Origin: Bryobacterales bacterium
GTDB lineage: Bacteria; Acidobacteriota; Terriglobia; Bryobacterales; UBA6623
Reading direction: 5' to 3'
DNA: 62,828 bases
NCBI GenBank assembly: GCA_022826925.1
Contig: JAJDTX010000034.1
Location: forward strand, 1-62,828
Part shown: one piece after another, positions 53,476 to 62,619 of the stretch
Layout: the number at the start of each line of letters is the position of its first letter
Numbering within the stretch: the first letter of the stretch is position 1
Translations under genes and position numbers: made by a program
Notes under the pieces: generated by a model
Told to the model about the DNA's origin: nothing
Databases searched by the model: none
Seen by the model: the letters and a program-made list of their open reading frames with translations, nothing else

Positions 53476-53778
53476 CGCCTACCGTAGAGGCTAAACGGAT
53501 CCAAGCGCTCCGCTCAAACCCAGCGGTGCCAAGGGACGCCCTTGGCTGTCACCCCAGAACTACACTGTATCACTCACAGCTCCAAGGCCGCGGTCCATTC
53601 CCAGATCCCCGCCTAAGCGAGCCGCCGCGGGGAGTCTCCGTCATTTCGGCCGCTGGGCACGGGTTGTCGTGGACCGGAAGCCCCCGCCAAACCATCTAAG
53701 CAACGACGCTTGGACCCTTGGCTGAGCACCTTGTCCGGGGATCAAGGAACGCGGGGTGCCCCAATGAAGTAGCGGATA
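53476..53778. other. Intergenic region upstream of scpA, with a hairpin
   Basis: About 300 bases between the scpA start (minus) and the GNAT gene (plus). A perfect inverted repeat GCCAAGGG-ACG-CCCTTGGC lies about 55-70 bases upstream of scpA. No T-run follows in either direction, so a terminator is not clear; it could be a leader hairpin or an operator. No gene seen. Confidence 0.4.
53528..53546. repeat. Inverted repeat in the scpA leader region
   Basis: An 8-base perfect stem with a 3-base loop (GCCAAGGG, ACG, CCCTTGGC). It could act on the scpA transcript or as a protein site; function unknown. Confidence 0.4.
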
Positions 53779-53808
53779 ATGGGCAACCGCAGATCATCGG
53801 GACCGGAG

Positions 53809-54339
53809 ATGCAACTCGACCTGGGCTGTTGCGGCGTGCGGTCATTCCGCGACTCTGACGCTCCCGAACTGGCTAGGCTGGCCAACAATCGGAAAGTGTG
53901 GCTGCAATTGCGGGACAGGTTCCCGCATCCTTACGCGCTCGATGACGCACGTAGGTTCATCGCGCTTGCGCTCGGGGAAACTCCCGAGACGATGTTCGCG
54001 GTCACGGTCAACGACGCGTCGGTCGGCTCGATTGGCGTAGTGCTCCGAGACGACGTGGAGCGTTGCTCCGGGGAGGTCGGTTACTGGCTCGGCGAGCCTT
54101 ACTGGGGTCGCGGTATCGCGACGCGCGCACTGACCGGCTTCACACGCTTTGCGTTTGCCGCCTACGATCTGGAACGACTGTATGCCGTGCCTTTCGCTTC
54201 GAATTCCGCGTCCTGCCGCGTGTTGGAAAACGCAGGATACCGGCTTGAAGGCCGCATGCGCCGGAGTGCCATCAAGGCAGGCACTGTGCAGGACCAGTTC
54301 CTGTATGCCATCCTGCGGGGCGATGGAACGACGGAATGA
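53809..54339 (+). CDS. GNAT family N-acetyltransferase (RimJ/RimL-like)
   Basis: A 176-residue acetyltransferase using acetyl-CoA. The ATG chosen is preceded by a GGAG-like site; an ATG ten codons earlier is possible. GVRSFRDSDAPELARLANN at the N-terminus, GSIGVVLRDDVERCSGEVGYWLGEPYWGRGIAT with the acetyl-CoA-binding RGxG/A, RFAFAAYDLERLYAVPFASNSASCRVLENAGY and RMRRSAIKAG are typical. The acceptor, a protein N-terminus or a small molecule, is unknown. The next gene follows by about 85 bases. Confidence 0.88.
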   Translation: MQLDLGCCGVRSFRDSDAPELARLANNRKVWLQLRDRFPHPYALDDARRFIALALGETPETMFAVTVNDASVGSIGVVLRDDVERCSGEVGYWLGEPYWGRGIATRALTGFTRFAFAAYDLERLYAVPFASNSASCRVLENAGYRLEGRMRRSAIKAGTVQDQFLYAILRGDGTTE

Positions 54340-54423
54340 AGGCACTCGCGTGCTGCGTTGCTCAAGGGGACCTGCGGCTTGCAGGCTCTTGCTCGACGGC
54401 ACGGCAAGATACAATCGCTTGAA

Positions 54424-55545
54424 ATGACTCAGCATCCATCGAGGCGTTCCGTCATGACCGGGGGCCTCGCCGCGGTCGCCACGGCTGGCACTGCTATCGG
54501 CCAAGTCGACGGGCCCCCACGCATCGGCCTGATAGGGATGGGAAACCGCAGCCGGGCGCATTTGGGCGCATTCGAGGCGCTGGGCGACGTTGAGGTCGCA
54601 GCGCTCAGCGACATTGAGGCCGACCGCATGCGGGCGGCCAAATCGGGGCCTGCGGCAGCAGCGGAGTTATACACCGACTACCGCGAGCTGATTGCCGACA
54701 AACGAGTGCAGGCGGTCGTGATCACCGCTCCGAACTACCTTCACGCCGAAATGGCCATCGCCGCGCTGAGGGCGGGGAAGGATGTGCTGGTGGAGAAGCC
54801 GATCGGCATCACATACCAAGAAGCCATGCGGGTCGCTGCGGCCGCGGTCGAGAGCGGCCAGATCTTGGCCGTCGGCATGCAGCGCCATTTCAATCCGGTC
54901 TACCGCAAGATCATTGGGGCCGTCCGGTCCGGCGAGATCGGCAAGCCGTACTTATTCGCCCTCAACGAGTACCGCGGCGACTGGAACCCCCGCACTTGGG
55001 GCTGGACGGACCCCCAGAGCGGCGAGACCACCCCGTGGCGCCACTTGAGAGAATTGGCCGGATCCAGCCTTCTGGAGTTCTCGGTGCACTCGTACGCGTT
55101 CCTGTACGAGATGATCGGACAGCCTCTCTCGTTCTGCGCCGCCACTGGCGGAGCCATGCACTGGCCGGAGCGCACCACGGAGGACAACATCTCCGTGATC
55201 GCGGAGTTCGGAGACGTGCGCCTGCAGCACACCTACTCCGGCTCCGCGCCGGGAGCTCGATGGCAACTGACCGTGACTGGGAGCAAGGGGTCGTTGCAGT
55301 ATGACTTCAGAGAGGCAACGATCCGATCGCTCGGCCAAGACGCCAAGGACCTGCGGCTGTCCGAGATCGATATGAGCAGGGGACAGCTGGAGCAGGACAT
55401 GTATCGGGACTTTTTCCGGGCCGTTCGCGAGCGCTCACGGCCAGCGTTGCATGCGGACTTCGCAATCGAGGCCAGCAAACTGGCCTATGGCGCATGGATC
55501 AGCATTGACGAGCGACGGATCGTCACCGCTGCCGACTTTGCCTAG
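54424..55545 (+). CDS. Exported Gfo/Idh/MocA oxidoreductase, Tat signal
   Basis: A 373-residue NAD(P)-dependent oxidoreductase with a twin-arginine signal (SRRSVMTGGLAAVATAG). The Rossmann domain begins with RIGLIGMGNRSRAHLGAF (GxGxxG-like), VVITAPNYLHAEMAI, GKDVLVEKPIG with the conserved EKP, then WRHLRELAGSSLLEFSVHSYAF. Exported Tat-dependent members act on sugars or sugar-like alcohols after folding with cofactor in the cytoplasm, and are frequent near sulfatases and isomerases in such genomes. Its start ATG is preceded by no strong ribosome-binding site. Confidence 0.87.
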   Translation: MTQHPSRRSVMTGGLAAVATAGTAIGQVDGPPRIGLIGMGNRSRAHLGAFEALGDVEVAALSDIEADRMRAAKSGPAAAAELYTDYRELIADKRVQAVVITAPNYLHAEMAIAALRAGKDVLVEKPIGITYQEAMRVAAAAVESGQILAVGMQRHFNPVYRKIIGAVRSGEIGKPYLFALNEYRGDWNPRTWGWTDPQSGETTPWRHLRELAGSSLLEFSVHSYAFLYEMIGQPLSFCAATGGAMHWPERTTEDNISVIAEFGDVRLQHTYSGSAPGARWQLTVTGSKGSLQYDFREATIRSLGQDAKDLRLSEIDMSRGQLEQDMYRDFFRAVRERSRPALHADFAIEASKLAYGAWISIDERRIVTAADFA

Positions 55546-55556
55546 CTGGGCTGCGG

Positions 55557-56894
55557 TCAGCGTTCCGTCTGAACCGCTTCTGTCCAAGCGCTGAGTTCCT
55601 GCTCAAGGGCTTGCACTGTCTCAGGAACCTCATCGGAAAGATCTTGAGTCTCGCCCAGATCTTCATCTAAATCATAGAGTTCCGGTCCGTTGTTGCCGTT
55701 CTGAACTAATTTCCACTTTCCCTTGCGGACTGCCGCCTCAGAACGGATGCGCCAATACAGCGTCCGGGACGCAAGCGGCTCTTGGTCTAGCAGCAACCGC
55801 GTCAGGCTGGTGCCGTCCAAAGCATGAGGACTAGAAACGCCCGCGAGTTCGAGCAGCGTTGGCATGATGTCGAACGTCGCGGCGAGGTCGTGGGAAACAC
55901 CCGGAGTGATCGTGCCGGGCCACCAAACGATGGCCGGCACGCGGTGGCCGCCCTCGTAGACGTCGGTCTTCTGGCCCCGAAGAGGGCCGTTCTCGGAGAT
56001 GTTGTGATATCCGCCTTGGTACGTCAGGTAGCCGCCGTTGTCGGAGGTAAATATGACCAACGTGTTGTCCGCGAGACCCTGCTCCCGCAACGCCTCGAGG
56101 ATGGAACCCACACTCGCATCGACAGCTTCGACCATCTTGTTGACTTGCGAAGACACGTCGAGGCTCTCCAAGACGCCGAGTTTCGACAAATTGTGATAGT
56201 TGCCGCCTTCGACGCGGTAGCCCTTGTCGTCCGGCCCCTGCCAGGGGAAGTGGATGGCAAGATGCGCCACATACAGGAAGAATGGCGCGTCTCGGTGGCG
56301 CTTGATGAAATCGACACTGTGCTGCGTGATCAGATTGACGCCATAACCCTCCTCGGGAGCGAGCTCCTGATTGTGCCACCAGTCCGGACGACCTGACCTG
56401 TCGATGTGAGAGTGGTGATCGCCGTCGCCGCTCGCCAGCCCCCGGAAGTCGTCGAAACCCTGGTCGGTCGGCATGTGGGGCGGGTGGTAGCCCAAATGCC
56501 ACTTTCCGTACATACCCGAGACATAGCCTGCGCTAGCAAGTACTTCAGGTATGGTGACGGCGTCTAACGGGAGTCCGGTGTCGTAGTCCTCGACACCGGA
56601 CAGCGCACTCTCAAAATTCCTACCAAATCGTTGCGGATAGAGCCCAGTTAGCAGTGATGCCCGTGTAGGCGTGCACATCGGGCCGTTGGAATGAAAGTCA
56701 CTGAACCGCAGGCCTTCGCGGGCCATGCGGTCAAGATGCGGCGTAACATTGCGGACGCTGCCATACTCGGCGATGTCTCCATACCCCAAGTCGTCGGCTA
56801 GGATTACGACGAAATTGGGCTTCGCGCGCTCGGGCGCTGAAGAGCACGCTGACAACGCTAGAAGTGCCAAGCAAGCCAAAGAGCATGACTTCAT
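55557..56894 (-). CDS. Lipoprotein sulfatase, formylglycine-dependent
   Basis: A 445-residue sulfatase with a lipoprotein signal (MKSCSLACLALLALSAC, Cys17). Metal site LADDLGYGDIAEYG, modification motif CTPTR at 74-78 with SLLTGLYPQRFG following, GKWHLGYHPPHMPTDQGFDDF, and TSDNGG. The frame is open 52 codons upstream of the chosen ATG without homology. It converges with the oxidoreductase gene, and its upstream region separates it from the Rpn gene. Outer-membrane location suggests action on external sulfated polymers. Confidence 0.9.
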   Translation of the reverse strand: MKSCSLACLALLALSACSSAPERAKPNFVVILADDLGYGDIAEYGSVRNVTPHLDRMAREGLRFSDFHSNGPMCTPTRASLLTGLYPQRFGRNFESALSGVEDYDTGLPLDAVTIPEVLASAGYVSGMYGKWHLGYHPPHMPTDQGFDDFRGLASGDGDHHSHIDRSGRPDWWHNQELAPEEGYGVNLITQHSVDFIKRHRDAPFFLYVAHLAIHFPWQGPDDKGYRVEGGNYHNLSKLGVLESLDVSSQVNKMVEAVDASVGSILEALREQGLADNTLVIFTSDNGGYLTYQGGYHNISENGPLRGQKTDVYEGGHRVPAIVWWPGTITPGVSHDLAATFDIMPTLLELAGVSSPHALDGTSLTRLLLDQEPLASRTLYWRIRSEAAVRKGKWKLVQNGNNGPELYDLDEDLGETQDLSDEVPETVQALEQELSAWTEAVQTER

Positions 56895-57188
56895 GGCCGA
56901 CAGTCTATCGGGAAACTCGGCGGGGTCAACGGGAAATCTCCCGGAACTTATACGCAGCCTTTGCGGATCGGGCGAACTTCGGATCGAGCAAAGGCGATTC
57001 AGGTGCACGTCAACCACGCCAGACTGACGGACACCTCGCCCGCCGGGCATCTGGAATTAACCCGCACCGTCCAGCTGCTAACTAGCACGACCTCGGCACC
57101 GTCTGAGAGCGCAAAGGTGTCGGTTCGGACTGGACTCGGGCTGCGAGCGTGCAAGCCGTGGTGGAGTTACAGAGAACGAAATGGTCGG

Positions 57189-58160
57189 TCAGGCTTGGCG
57201 AACCTTAGCCAAGAGCGCTTCGGCGCTCCCGCACGTGAGCAGCCACTCGCCTATGGTGCCTAGCTGCTCAGCCGAACTAACACGTTCCAACTGGTCAGAA
57301 AGCTCTGCGGCGGTGCCCGCACCGAAGCGGGCTCGCGCGAGCCGCACCAGAATGCTGCGCTGCCCTTCGGCCTTGCCCCTGGCCTCTCCCTTAGCGATCC
57401 ATTTTTCAGACCACTTCACCACGTTCTCGCTCAGCATCTGCTTCACCTCCGCTAGTTCCCGCACGCCCTGCATCTGGCTCAGTTCCTCCTTCGGCAGGTA
57501 CGTTGCCAGCACCACATCAAGAAACCAGTTTGTGATCGCTGCCCTAAGCCTATCATGCGTGGGACTTTCCAGCACTGTGATCAGCTGCTGCAGAGCAGCG
57601 GCCGCCCCGTCGTAGTCCCTTACCCGAATCGCCCGAAACCATGCGTCCGCCACGTTCCGCCGATCGGGGTCGAGTTCCCCGCAGTGGTGAATTGACACCA
57701 CCTGGTAGCTGAACCGATTGGCATAGCGCTCCGTCCCGGGCAAGCGGTCCTCGATCAGCTCGGTCAACTCCAGCGGAGCGTTCCAAGCTCGCTCGCCGCC
57801 GTAGAGCACTAGCGGCACCACGTGAGGCAGCTTGCGGCCCTGGACCTGACCGGAGCGGATGAGGGAGTCGAAGAGCAAGCCCACGTACATGTTCATGCGC
57901 GCCGCCATGAAACGTTCGACGGTGGACTGGAACTCCATCATGACGACCACGTAGAGCGGCGTGCCATCGCGCTTGCGCAGCTTCCAGACCATGTCGTTCA
58001 AGCGACGGACATATCTGTCGTTGGTGTACTCGGTCTCAAGCGGCTCGATACTGGACAGGTCGACATGCTCGAGCCAAGGCTCATTGACGAAGCCTTGCAG
58101 CAGGTCCGTACGGACGATTGTGAACGAGAGCATGAGCTTTGCACTGGAATCTTGAATCAT
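57189..58160 (-). CDS. Rpn-family nuclease (YhgA-like) with DUF4351-type C-terminus
   Basis: A 323-residue PD-(D/E)XK nuclease of the recombination-promoting nuclease/putative transposase family. IQDSSAKLMLSFTIVRTDLLQGFV, RRLNDMVWKLRKRDGTPLYVVVMMEFQSTVE with the acidic site in D, E and Q residues, MYVGLLFDSLIRSGQ, and the C-terminal LARARFGAGTAAELSDQLERVSSAEQL typical of DUF4351. The family recombines DNA or degrades it during phage or plasmid defence; activity is unproven for this one. Its upstream region is AT-rich with repeats. Confidence 0.85.
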   Translation of the reverse strand: MIQDSSAKLMLSFTIVRTDLLQGFVNEPWLEHVDLSSIEPLETEYTNDRYVRRLNDMVWKLRKRDGTPLYVVVMMEFQSTVERFMAARMNMYVGLLFDSLIRSGQVQGRKLPHVVPLVLYGGERAWNAPLELTELIEDRLPGTERYANRFSYQVVSIHHCGELDPDRRNVADAWFRAIRVRDYDGAAAALQQLITVLESPTHDRLRAAITNWFLDVVLATYLPKEELSQMQGVRELAEVKQMLSENVVKWSEKWIAKGEARGKAEGQRSILVRLARARFGAGTAAELSDQLERVSSAEQLGTIGEWLLTCGSAEALLAKVRQA

Positions 58161-58166
58161 ATTTTC

Positions 58167-58203
58167 AGTCTATAAGTAAGTACCACACAAATCAAGTCTA
58201 TAA
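58167..58203. repeat. Direct repeat AGTCTATAA, two copies 28 bases apart
   Basis: AGTCTATAA begins at 58167 and again at 58195, 7 and 35 bases upstream of the Rpn start (as TTATAGACT on the coding strand). With TTGATT between, they could form a promoter or operator for the Rpn gene. Confidence 0.4.
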
Positions 58204-58210
58204 TATCTAT

Positions 58211-58232
58211 AAATAGAGTTTTTATTCTATTT
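58211..58232. repeat. Inverted repeat AAATAGA-N8-TCTATTT
   Basis: A perfect 7-base inverted repeat with an 8-base spacer in the AT-rich leader, possibly an operator; no function shown. Confidence 0.4.
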
Positions 58233-58641
58233 TTCCAAACTGTAGCGGTGACGGTGACTTGATGGCCTGCCGTAGTAGCAGCACTCCGTCATCTCGCGCC
58301 CTTGGAGCACACGCTCCTTGGGCGTGCCTGTATTCCCGGAATCCGGCGGGCGCTTCCACGACCGAGATCGCCGGACCGACCGCGAATCGTTTGGATCTGA
58401 CCGTGCCCAAGCCGCGTGGTTCGGGGTGCTCGCACAGCCAACATAGCGCGCATGTTTGGCTTGAACCGTTGCGACTAGCGCTCGGCGTGGCATTGGCAGC
58501 GCTGCAACGCAGCGGATGCTAAGGAGTCAGAACCGCTTGATCACCTTCCCGATGGGCCAGCGCTTCACTGCTCGGGGCAACACTACCGGTTGCACTTACC
58601 CAACCTGTGTATACTCTCGCCAGCAAGATTTAGGCGACAGA

Positions 58642-60036
58642 ATGCCAGACGAGACACAACCAACGACACCACAAGCGCCGCCGCCTGACCGGCTGCAACG
58701 CATGGCAAACATCATCGGCGCCCTGATTCCCGATGCGATGACCATGGCCATCCTGCTGATGGTCGTCCTCGGCATCGGAGCGCTCCTGAACGGCGACCCG
58801 TTCCTAAAGGTCATGGATGCCTACTACCTGGGCCTGTGGATGCTGCTTCCGTTCACGATGCAGATGACTCTGATCCTCGTGCTGGGGTCCGCTCTAGCTT
58901 CGACCCGCTTCTTCCGACGCATGATCCTGACACTGTCCAAGCTCCCCGGGAGCGAAGGGCAGACGATTGCGCTCTCGATGATCACCACCTGCTGCTTGGC
59001 GTACTGTTTCTGGGGGCTGAGCTTGGCATTGGCGCCGCTAGTGGCGGTCAGCTATGCCCGCCAGTCCGAGCGCAAGGGCCATCCGGTCGACTTCCCGTTC
59101 CTGCTGTCCTGCAACGCTGCGGCCGGCGCGATCTGGCAGTTTGGCCTGTCGGCCAGCGCACCGTTACTAATGAACACGCCGGGTCACTTCCTTGAGGACG
59201 AGACCGGCCTGATGCCGCTGTCGACCACGATCTGGGCACCGGCCACGCTGATATACCTAGCGGTCTATCTGTCCTGCGTGTTCGTCCTGGCCCGCTTGCT
59301 GATGCCCAAGAAGGCTCGACCGATCTCCCTGTTCCCGGAATCCAGCAAACTCGGCGACCAGACTCTCGATGCGGCAGCCAAGCCCGTAGAAAAGGAACCT
59401 CGCTCTGATCGCTTCGCAGAGCGTCTCGAAGCCAGCAAGTGGCCCTGTTCCATCCTGACCGCGACGTTATTCGGCTGGTTGCTCTACCACGTGTTCGTCA
59501 AGGACGGAGGATTGCAGCTCAATTCCCTGATTACGGCGCTGCTGGCGCTTGGCCTGCTGCTGCACGGCACCGTCTTGAGCTTTGCTCGGTCGTTGCCGCG
59601 GGCCGTATCGACGGCTTGGCCGGTGATCGTGCTTTACCACTTGTACGCCGGAGTGGCGGGACTGCTGGAGAACACATCAATAGGCACGGACTTCGCCAAC
59701 TACCTCGCGTCGGTTTCCAACGAATACACGTTCCCGCTGTTGACGCTAGTATCTGCCGCTGTAGTCTCTGTGTTCGTCCCATCTAGCGGCGGCCAGTGGG
59801 TGATCCAAGGGTTCATCACGACCAAAGCCTCGGTCGCGGTCGGAGTCACCGCCCAGCGCGGCCTGCTGGCGCTCAGCGTCGGCGACCACGTGGGCAACTT
59901 GGTCTCGCCATTCTGGGCAGTCATCGCCGCTGGGATCGCACGCATGGATTTCCGCACGTACATCGGCTACAACTACGTGTGGGTCGTCCTGTGGGTTGGA
60001 TTCGGAGCGCTGTGCTTCACGTTCCTGCCTGCCTAG
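58642..60036 (+). CDS. AtoE-like short-chain fatty acid transporter
   Basis: A 464-residue inner-membrane protein of the AtoE/short-chain fatty acid transporter family, with about 11 TM segments (MTMAILLMVVLGIGALL, WMLLPFTMQMTLILVLGSALA, GSEGQTIALSMITTCCLAYCFWG, LTLVSAAVVSVFVPSSGGQW). The start is an ATG with AGGCGA before it; the frame is open further upstream. PSSGGQWVIQG and SVGDHVGNLVSPFWAVIAAGI are characteristic of the family. The likely substrate is a short-chain acid such as acetoacetate or butyrate. It is next to a sulfatase-like gene and a dienelactone hydrolase. Confidence 0.87.
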   Translation: MPDETQPTTPQAPPPDRLQRMANIIGALIPDAMTMAILLMVVLGIGALLNGDPFLKVMDAYYLGLWMLLPFTMQMTLILVLGSALASTRFFRRMILTLSKLPGSEGQTIALSMITTCCLAYCFWGLSLALAPLVAVSYARQSERKGHPVDFPFLLSCNAAAGAIWQFGLSASAPLLMNTPGHFLEDETGLMPLSTTIWAPATLIYLAVYLSCVFVLARLLMPKKARPISLFPESSKLGDQTLDAAAKPVEKEPRSDRFAERLEASKWPCSILTATLFGWLLYHVFVKDGGLQLNSLITALLALGLLLHGTVLSFARSLPRAVSTAWPVIVLYHLYAGVAGLLENTSIGTDFANYLASVSNEYTFPLLTLVSAAVVSVFVPSSGGQWVIQGFITTKASVAVGVTAQRGLLALSVGDHVGNLVSPFWAVIAAGIARMDFRTYIGYNYVWVVLWVGFGALCFTFLPA

Positions 60037-60098
60037 ATCCAGCCCGCGGGAGTCGCCCTTCTGGTCGATATTCGCGTTTGTGCTAGGCTTGCGCAGAA

Positions 60099-61688
60099 AT
60101 GGCGAAATCCAGAACTGGCAACCTCTCTCGGCGTGGATTCCTAGCCCAGGGAACGACCGCCGCAGCGGCTGGCACGGCAGCGGGCCTGAGCGGCTGTGCA
60201 GCACCCACTCAAGCCGGACTCTCGGGCGGGATCTGGGAACGCCCTCCCGACCAGCGAGGCAAGGGCAACCGCCAGAATCTGATCTTCCTGAACACTGACA
60301 CCTTCCGCGCGGACAACCTGCAGGCCTACGGAGGCAACGGCTTGGTCAAGTGCCCACGCTTGGACAAGTTCGCCGAGGACTGCGTGGTCTTCGAAGACTG
60401 CTACCCGGAGGGCATGCCGACGATTCCCATCCGCCGCGTGCTGATGACCGGCCGGCGGATCGTTCCGTACCACTACTTTCACCAGCACGAACCCGTCCAG
60501 ACCCCGGGCTGGCACGAGCTCTACTACGAAGACCAGACGGTCTCCGAGACACTGCTCGAGGCTGGCTATCACACGGCCTTCATCGCCGACATTCCGCACC
60601 TCCAGCGACCCGGGAAGAACTTTCACCGCGGCTACAGCTACTACGAGTGGGCCCGCGGGCACGAGGTCGACTCCTACGAGCAGGCCCCGGCCGAGCTGTC
60701 CGACGACGACATCGTGCCGGAGCACTACCCGAGAGAGTACTGGGACCGCTGGCTGGAGCTGGATCCGGGTCGTCCGGACTTCATGCGGCAGTTCCTGGCC
60801 AACCGCAAGCGCTACGAGACCGAGTGCGAGGCCATCATTGAAGTCACTGCGAAGAGGGTCATCGAGTGGCTACGCCGGAATCACGACAAGACGCCGTTCT
60901 TCCTGCACTTAGAGGCGTTCGATCCGCACGAGCCGTGGGACCCGCCGAAGCGCTTCCTGGACGAGTACATGCCGGACGCCACGGGTCCAACTTGGTGGGA
61001 ACCTCCGTACTCCAACATCGAAGTGCCTCAATCTGGCATCGACAGGTTGCGGGCCAACTATGCCGGCGAGTCGATGTGCGTCGACTACTGGCTGGGAGAG
61101 ATCCTGAACACCGTGGAGGAATTGGGCCTGTTCGACAACTCGGTGGTCGTGTTCTTCTCCGATCACGGTGCGCTGCTGGGCGAGCAGGGCGAGTTCCTCA
61201 AGGGCCCGACGCGCATTCGCAGGCAAGTCACGCACAATCCGTTCCTGGTGCGCCTGCCCGGCAAGGAGAAGGCTGGAGCGCGCGCCTCCGGCTTCGTCCA
61301 TCACCCGGACGTGATGCCCACGTTGTTCAGTCTGCTCGAACTGGACCCGCCGCCGCGCGCGACCGGCAAGAACCTTTGGGGCTTGGCCAACGGCGAGGCG
61401 AGCCCGCATGATGGCTTGGTGCAAGAGTACGGCTGGATCGCCGCGATCCGGACCGCAGAATGGCAGTTCTCCAAGGTCGTCGACCGCGGCAAGCTCGGCT
61501 ATGACTACGATTCCCAGCTCTACAACCGGGCCGACGATCCGGACGAGCTGACCAACGTGGCCGACCAGCACCCCGAGGTCGTGGCAGAACTCGGGGCCAA
61601 GATCGACAGCTACCTAGAGTCGGGGACCGAAATCACGAAGGGGCACTTCCACGCCAAGGAAGACTTCTCTCCGCGGCCCCGCACGTAA
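60099..61688 (+). CDS. Sulfatase-superfamily protein lacking the modified Cys (Thr in its place)
   Basis: A 529-residue exported protein, Tat signal (LSRRGFLAQGTT) with LSGC after it. LIFLNTDTFRADNL carries the metal site. Where sulfatases have C/S-x-P-x-R, this one has TIPIR (108-112) before RVLMTGRR, so Thr108 occupies the catalytic position. FFLHLEAFDPHEPWD and VFFSDHGALLGEQGEF complete the sulfatase fold. Alkaline-phosphatase-superfamily phosphodiesterases use Thr at this position, so it may be a phosphodiesterase or phosphonate hydrolase rather than a sulfatase, or inactive. It follows the AtoE-like gene by 62 bases, likely same operon. Confidence 0.85.
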   Translation: MAKSRTGNLSRRGFLAQGTTAAAAGTAAGLSGCAAPTQAGLSGGIWERPPDQRGKGNRQNLIFLNTDTFRADNLQAYGGNGLVKCPRLDKFAEDCVVFEDCYPEGMPTIPIRRVLMTGRRIVPYHYFHQHEPVQTPGWHELYYEDQTVSETLLEAGYHTAFIADIPHLQRPGKNFHRGYSYYEWARGHEVDSYEQAPAELSDDDIVPEHYPREYWDRWLELDPGRPDFMRQFLANRKRYETECEAIIEVTAKRVIEWLRRNHDKTPFFLHLEAFDPHEPWDPPKRFLDEYMPDATGPTWWEPPYSNIEVPQSGIDRLRANYAGESMCVDYWLGEILNTVEELGLFDNSVVVFFSDHGALLGEQGEFLKGPTRIRRQVTHNPFLVRLPGKEKAGARASGFVHHPDVMPTLFSLLELDPPPRATGKNLWGLANGEASPHDGLVQEYGWIAAIRTAEWQFSKVVDRGKLGYDYDSQLYNRADDPDELTNVADQHPEVVAELGAKIDSYLESGTEITKGHFHAKEDFSPRPRT

Positions 61689-61734
61689 CTGCGACAGTCT
61701 GCACCGCGCCTTAGCTCACAACAGGAGAGTGCGC

Positions 61735-62619
61735 ATGCTGCGACAAAAAGCAACCGATTTTCACCCCGAGGTCTTGCGTCTGTTCGACGCCTATGTGCAT
61801 GGCGGCATAAGTCGCCGTGCCTTTATTGACAAGGCAGGCCCGTTCACAGCCGGCACCAGCGCGGCGGCGGTCTTGGCCAGTCTGAGCCCGAACTATGCCT
61901 TGGCCCAGCAGGTGCCGGAGGACGATGCCAGCATCCGGACGGAGCGCGTGACGTACGACTCTCCGCAAGGCCACGGCTCGATTGGTGCCTACTTGGTGCG
62001 TCCGAGTTCGGCACAGGGAAAGCTCCCCGGCGTTGTGGTTGTCCATGAGAACCGAGGCCTCAATCCTTATATCGAAGATGTCGCGCGCCGCTTGGGGTCC
62101 GCCGGATATCTCGCCCTTGCGCCCGACGGCCTAACGCCGAAGGGCGGTTACCCCGGAAACGACGATGACGGGCGCAGGTTGCAGGCCGAGTTGGACCGCG
62201 ACAAGTTGGTGGAGGACTTCGCCGCCGCGGTGGAGCATTTGCGGGGGCATGCTGATTGCACCGGAAAGGTGGGCATTGTCGGATTCTGCTTCGGCGGATT
62301 CGTGGTCAACGCCATCGCGGTTCGTAATCCCAATCTTGCCGCCGGCGTGTCGTTCTACGGCCGCCAACCGCCCTCCGAAGCCGTCTCCAAGATCGCTGCG
62401 CCGCTGATGCTGCACTACGGTGAACTTGACCGCCGGATCAACCAGGGTTGGCCAGACTTCGAGAGTGCGTTGAAAGCCAACGGCAAGACCTACGAAGCGC
62501 ACATGTACGCAGCCGCGAACCACGGTTTTCACAACGACACGACACCGCGCTTCGACGAGGAAGCCGCCAAGCTGGCCTGGCAGCGCTCGCTGGACTTCTT
62601 CGCCAAGCACCTGCGCTAG
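61735..62619 (+). CDS. Exported dienelactone hydrolase, Tat signal
   Basis: A 294-residue alpha/beta hydrolase from an ATG preceded by AGGAG at ideal spacing. Twin-arginine signal in GGISRRAFIDKAGPFTAG. The family marks are VVVVHENRGLNPYIEDVARRLGSAGY, nucleophile Cys in VGFCFGGF, Asp in YGELDRRIN and His in AANHGFHND. Compared with the earlier hydrolase in this window it is Tat-exported and has a shorter N-terminus. Substrate not predictable. Last gene in the window, in line with the sulfatase-like and AtoE-like genes. Confidence 0.88.
   Translation: MLRQKATDFHPEVLRLFDAYVHGGISRRAFIDKAGPFTAGTSAAAVLASLSPNYALAQQVPEDDASIRTERVTYDSPQGHGSIGAYLVRPSSAQGKLPGVVVVHENRGLNPYIEDVARRLGSAGYLALAPDGLTPKGGYPGNDDDGRRLQAELDRDKLVEDFAAAVEHLRGHADCTGKVGIVGFCFGGFVVNAIAVRNPNLAAGVSFYGRQPPSEAVSKIAAPLMLHYGELDRRINQGWPDFESALKANGKTYEAHMYAAANHGFHNDTTPRFDEEAAKLAWQRSLDFFAKHLR

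Larger units (their letters stand above)
58161..58641. other. Intergenic region between Rpn gene and AtoE-type gene
   Basis: About 480 bases. The left 80 bases are AT-rich and carry repeats (listed separately) in front of the Rpn gene. The rest is GC-rich with only short frames on either strand; none is recognised. Promoters of both divergent genes should be here. Confidence 0.45.

Noticed and set aside
58259..58522. An 87-codon frame before the AtoE-type gene
   Set aside because: Low-complexity composition rich in Arg, Ser and Ala with no homology; it is antisense to equally poor frames.
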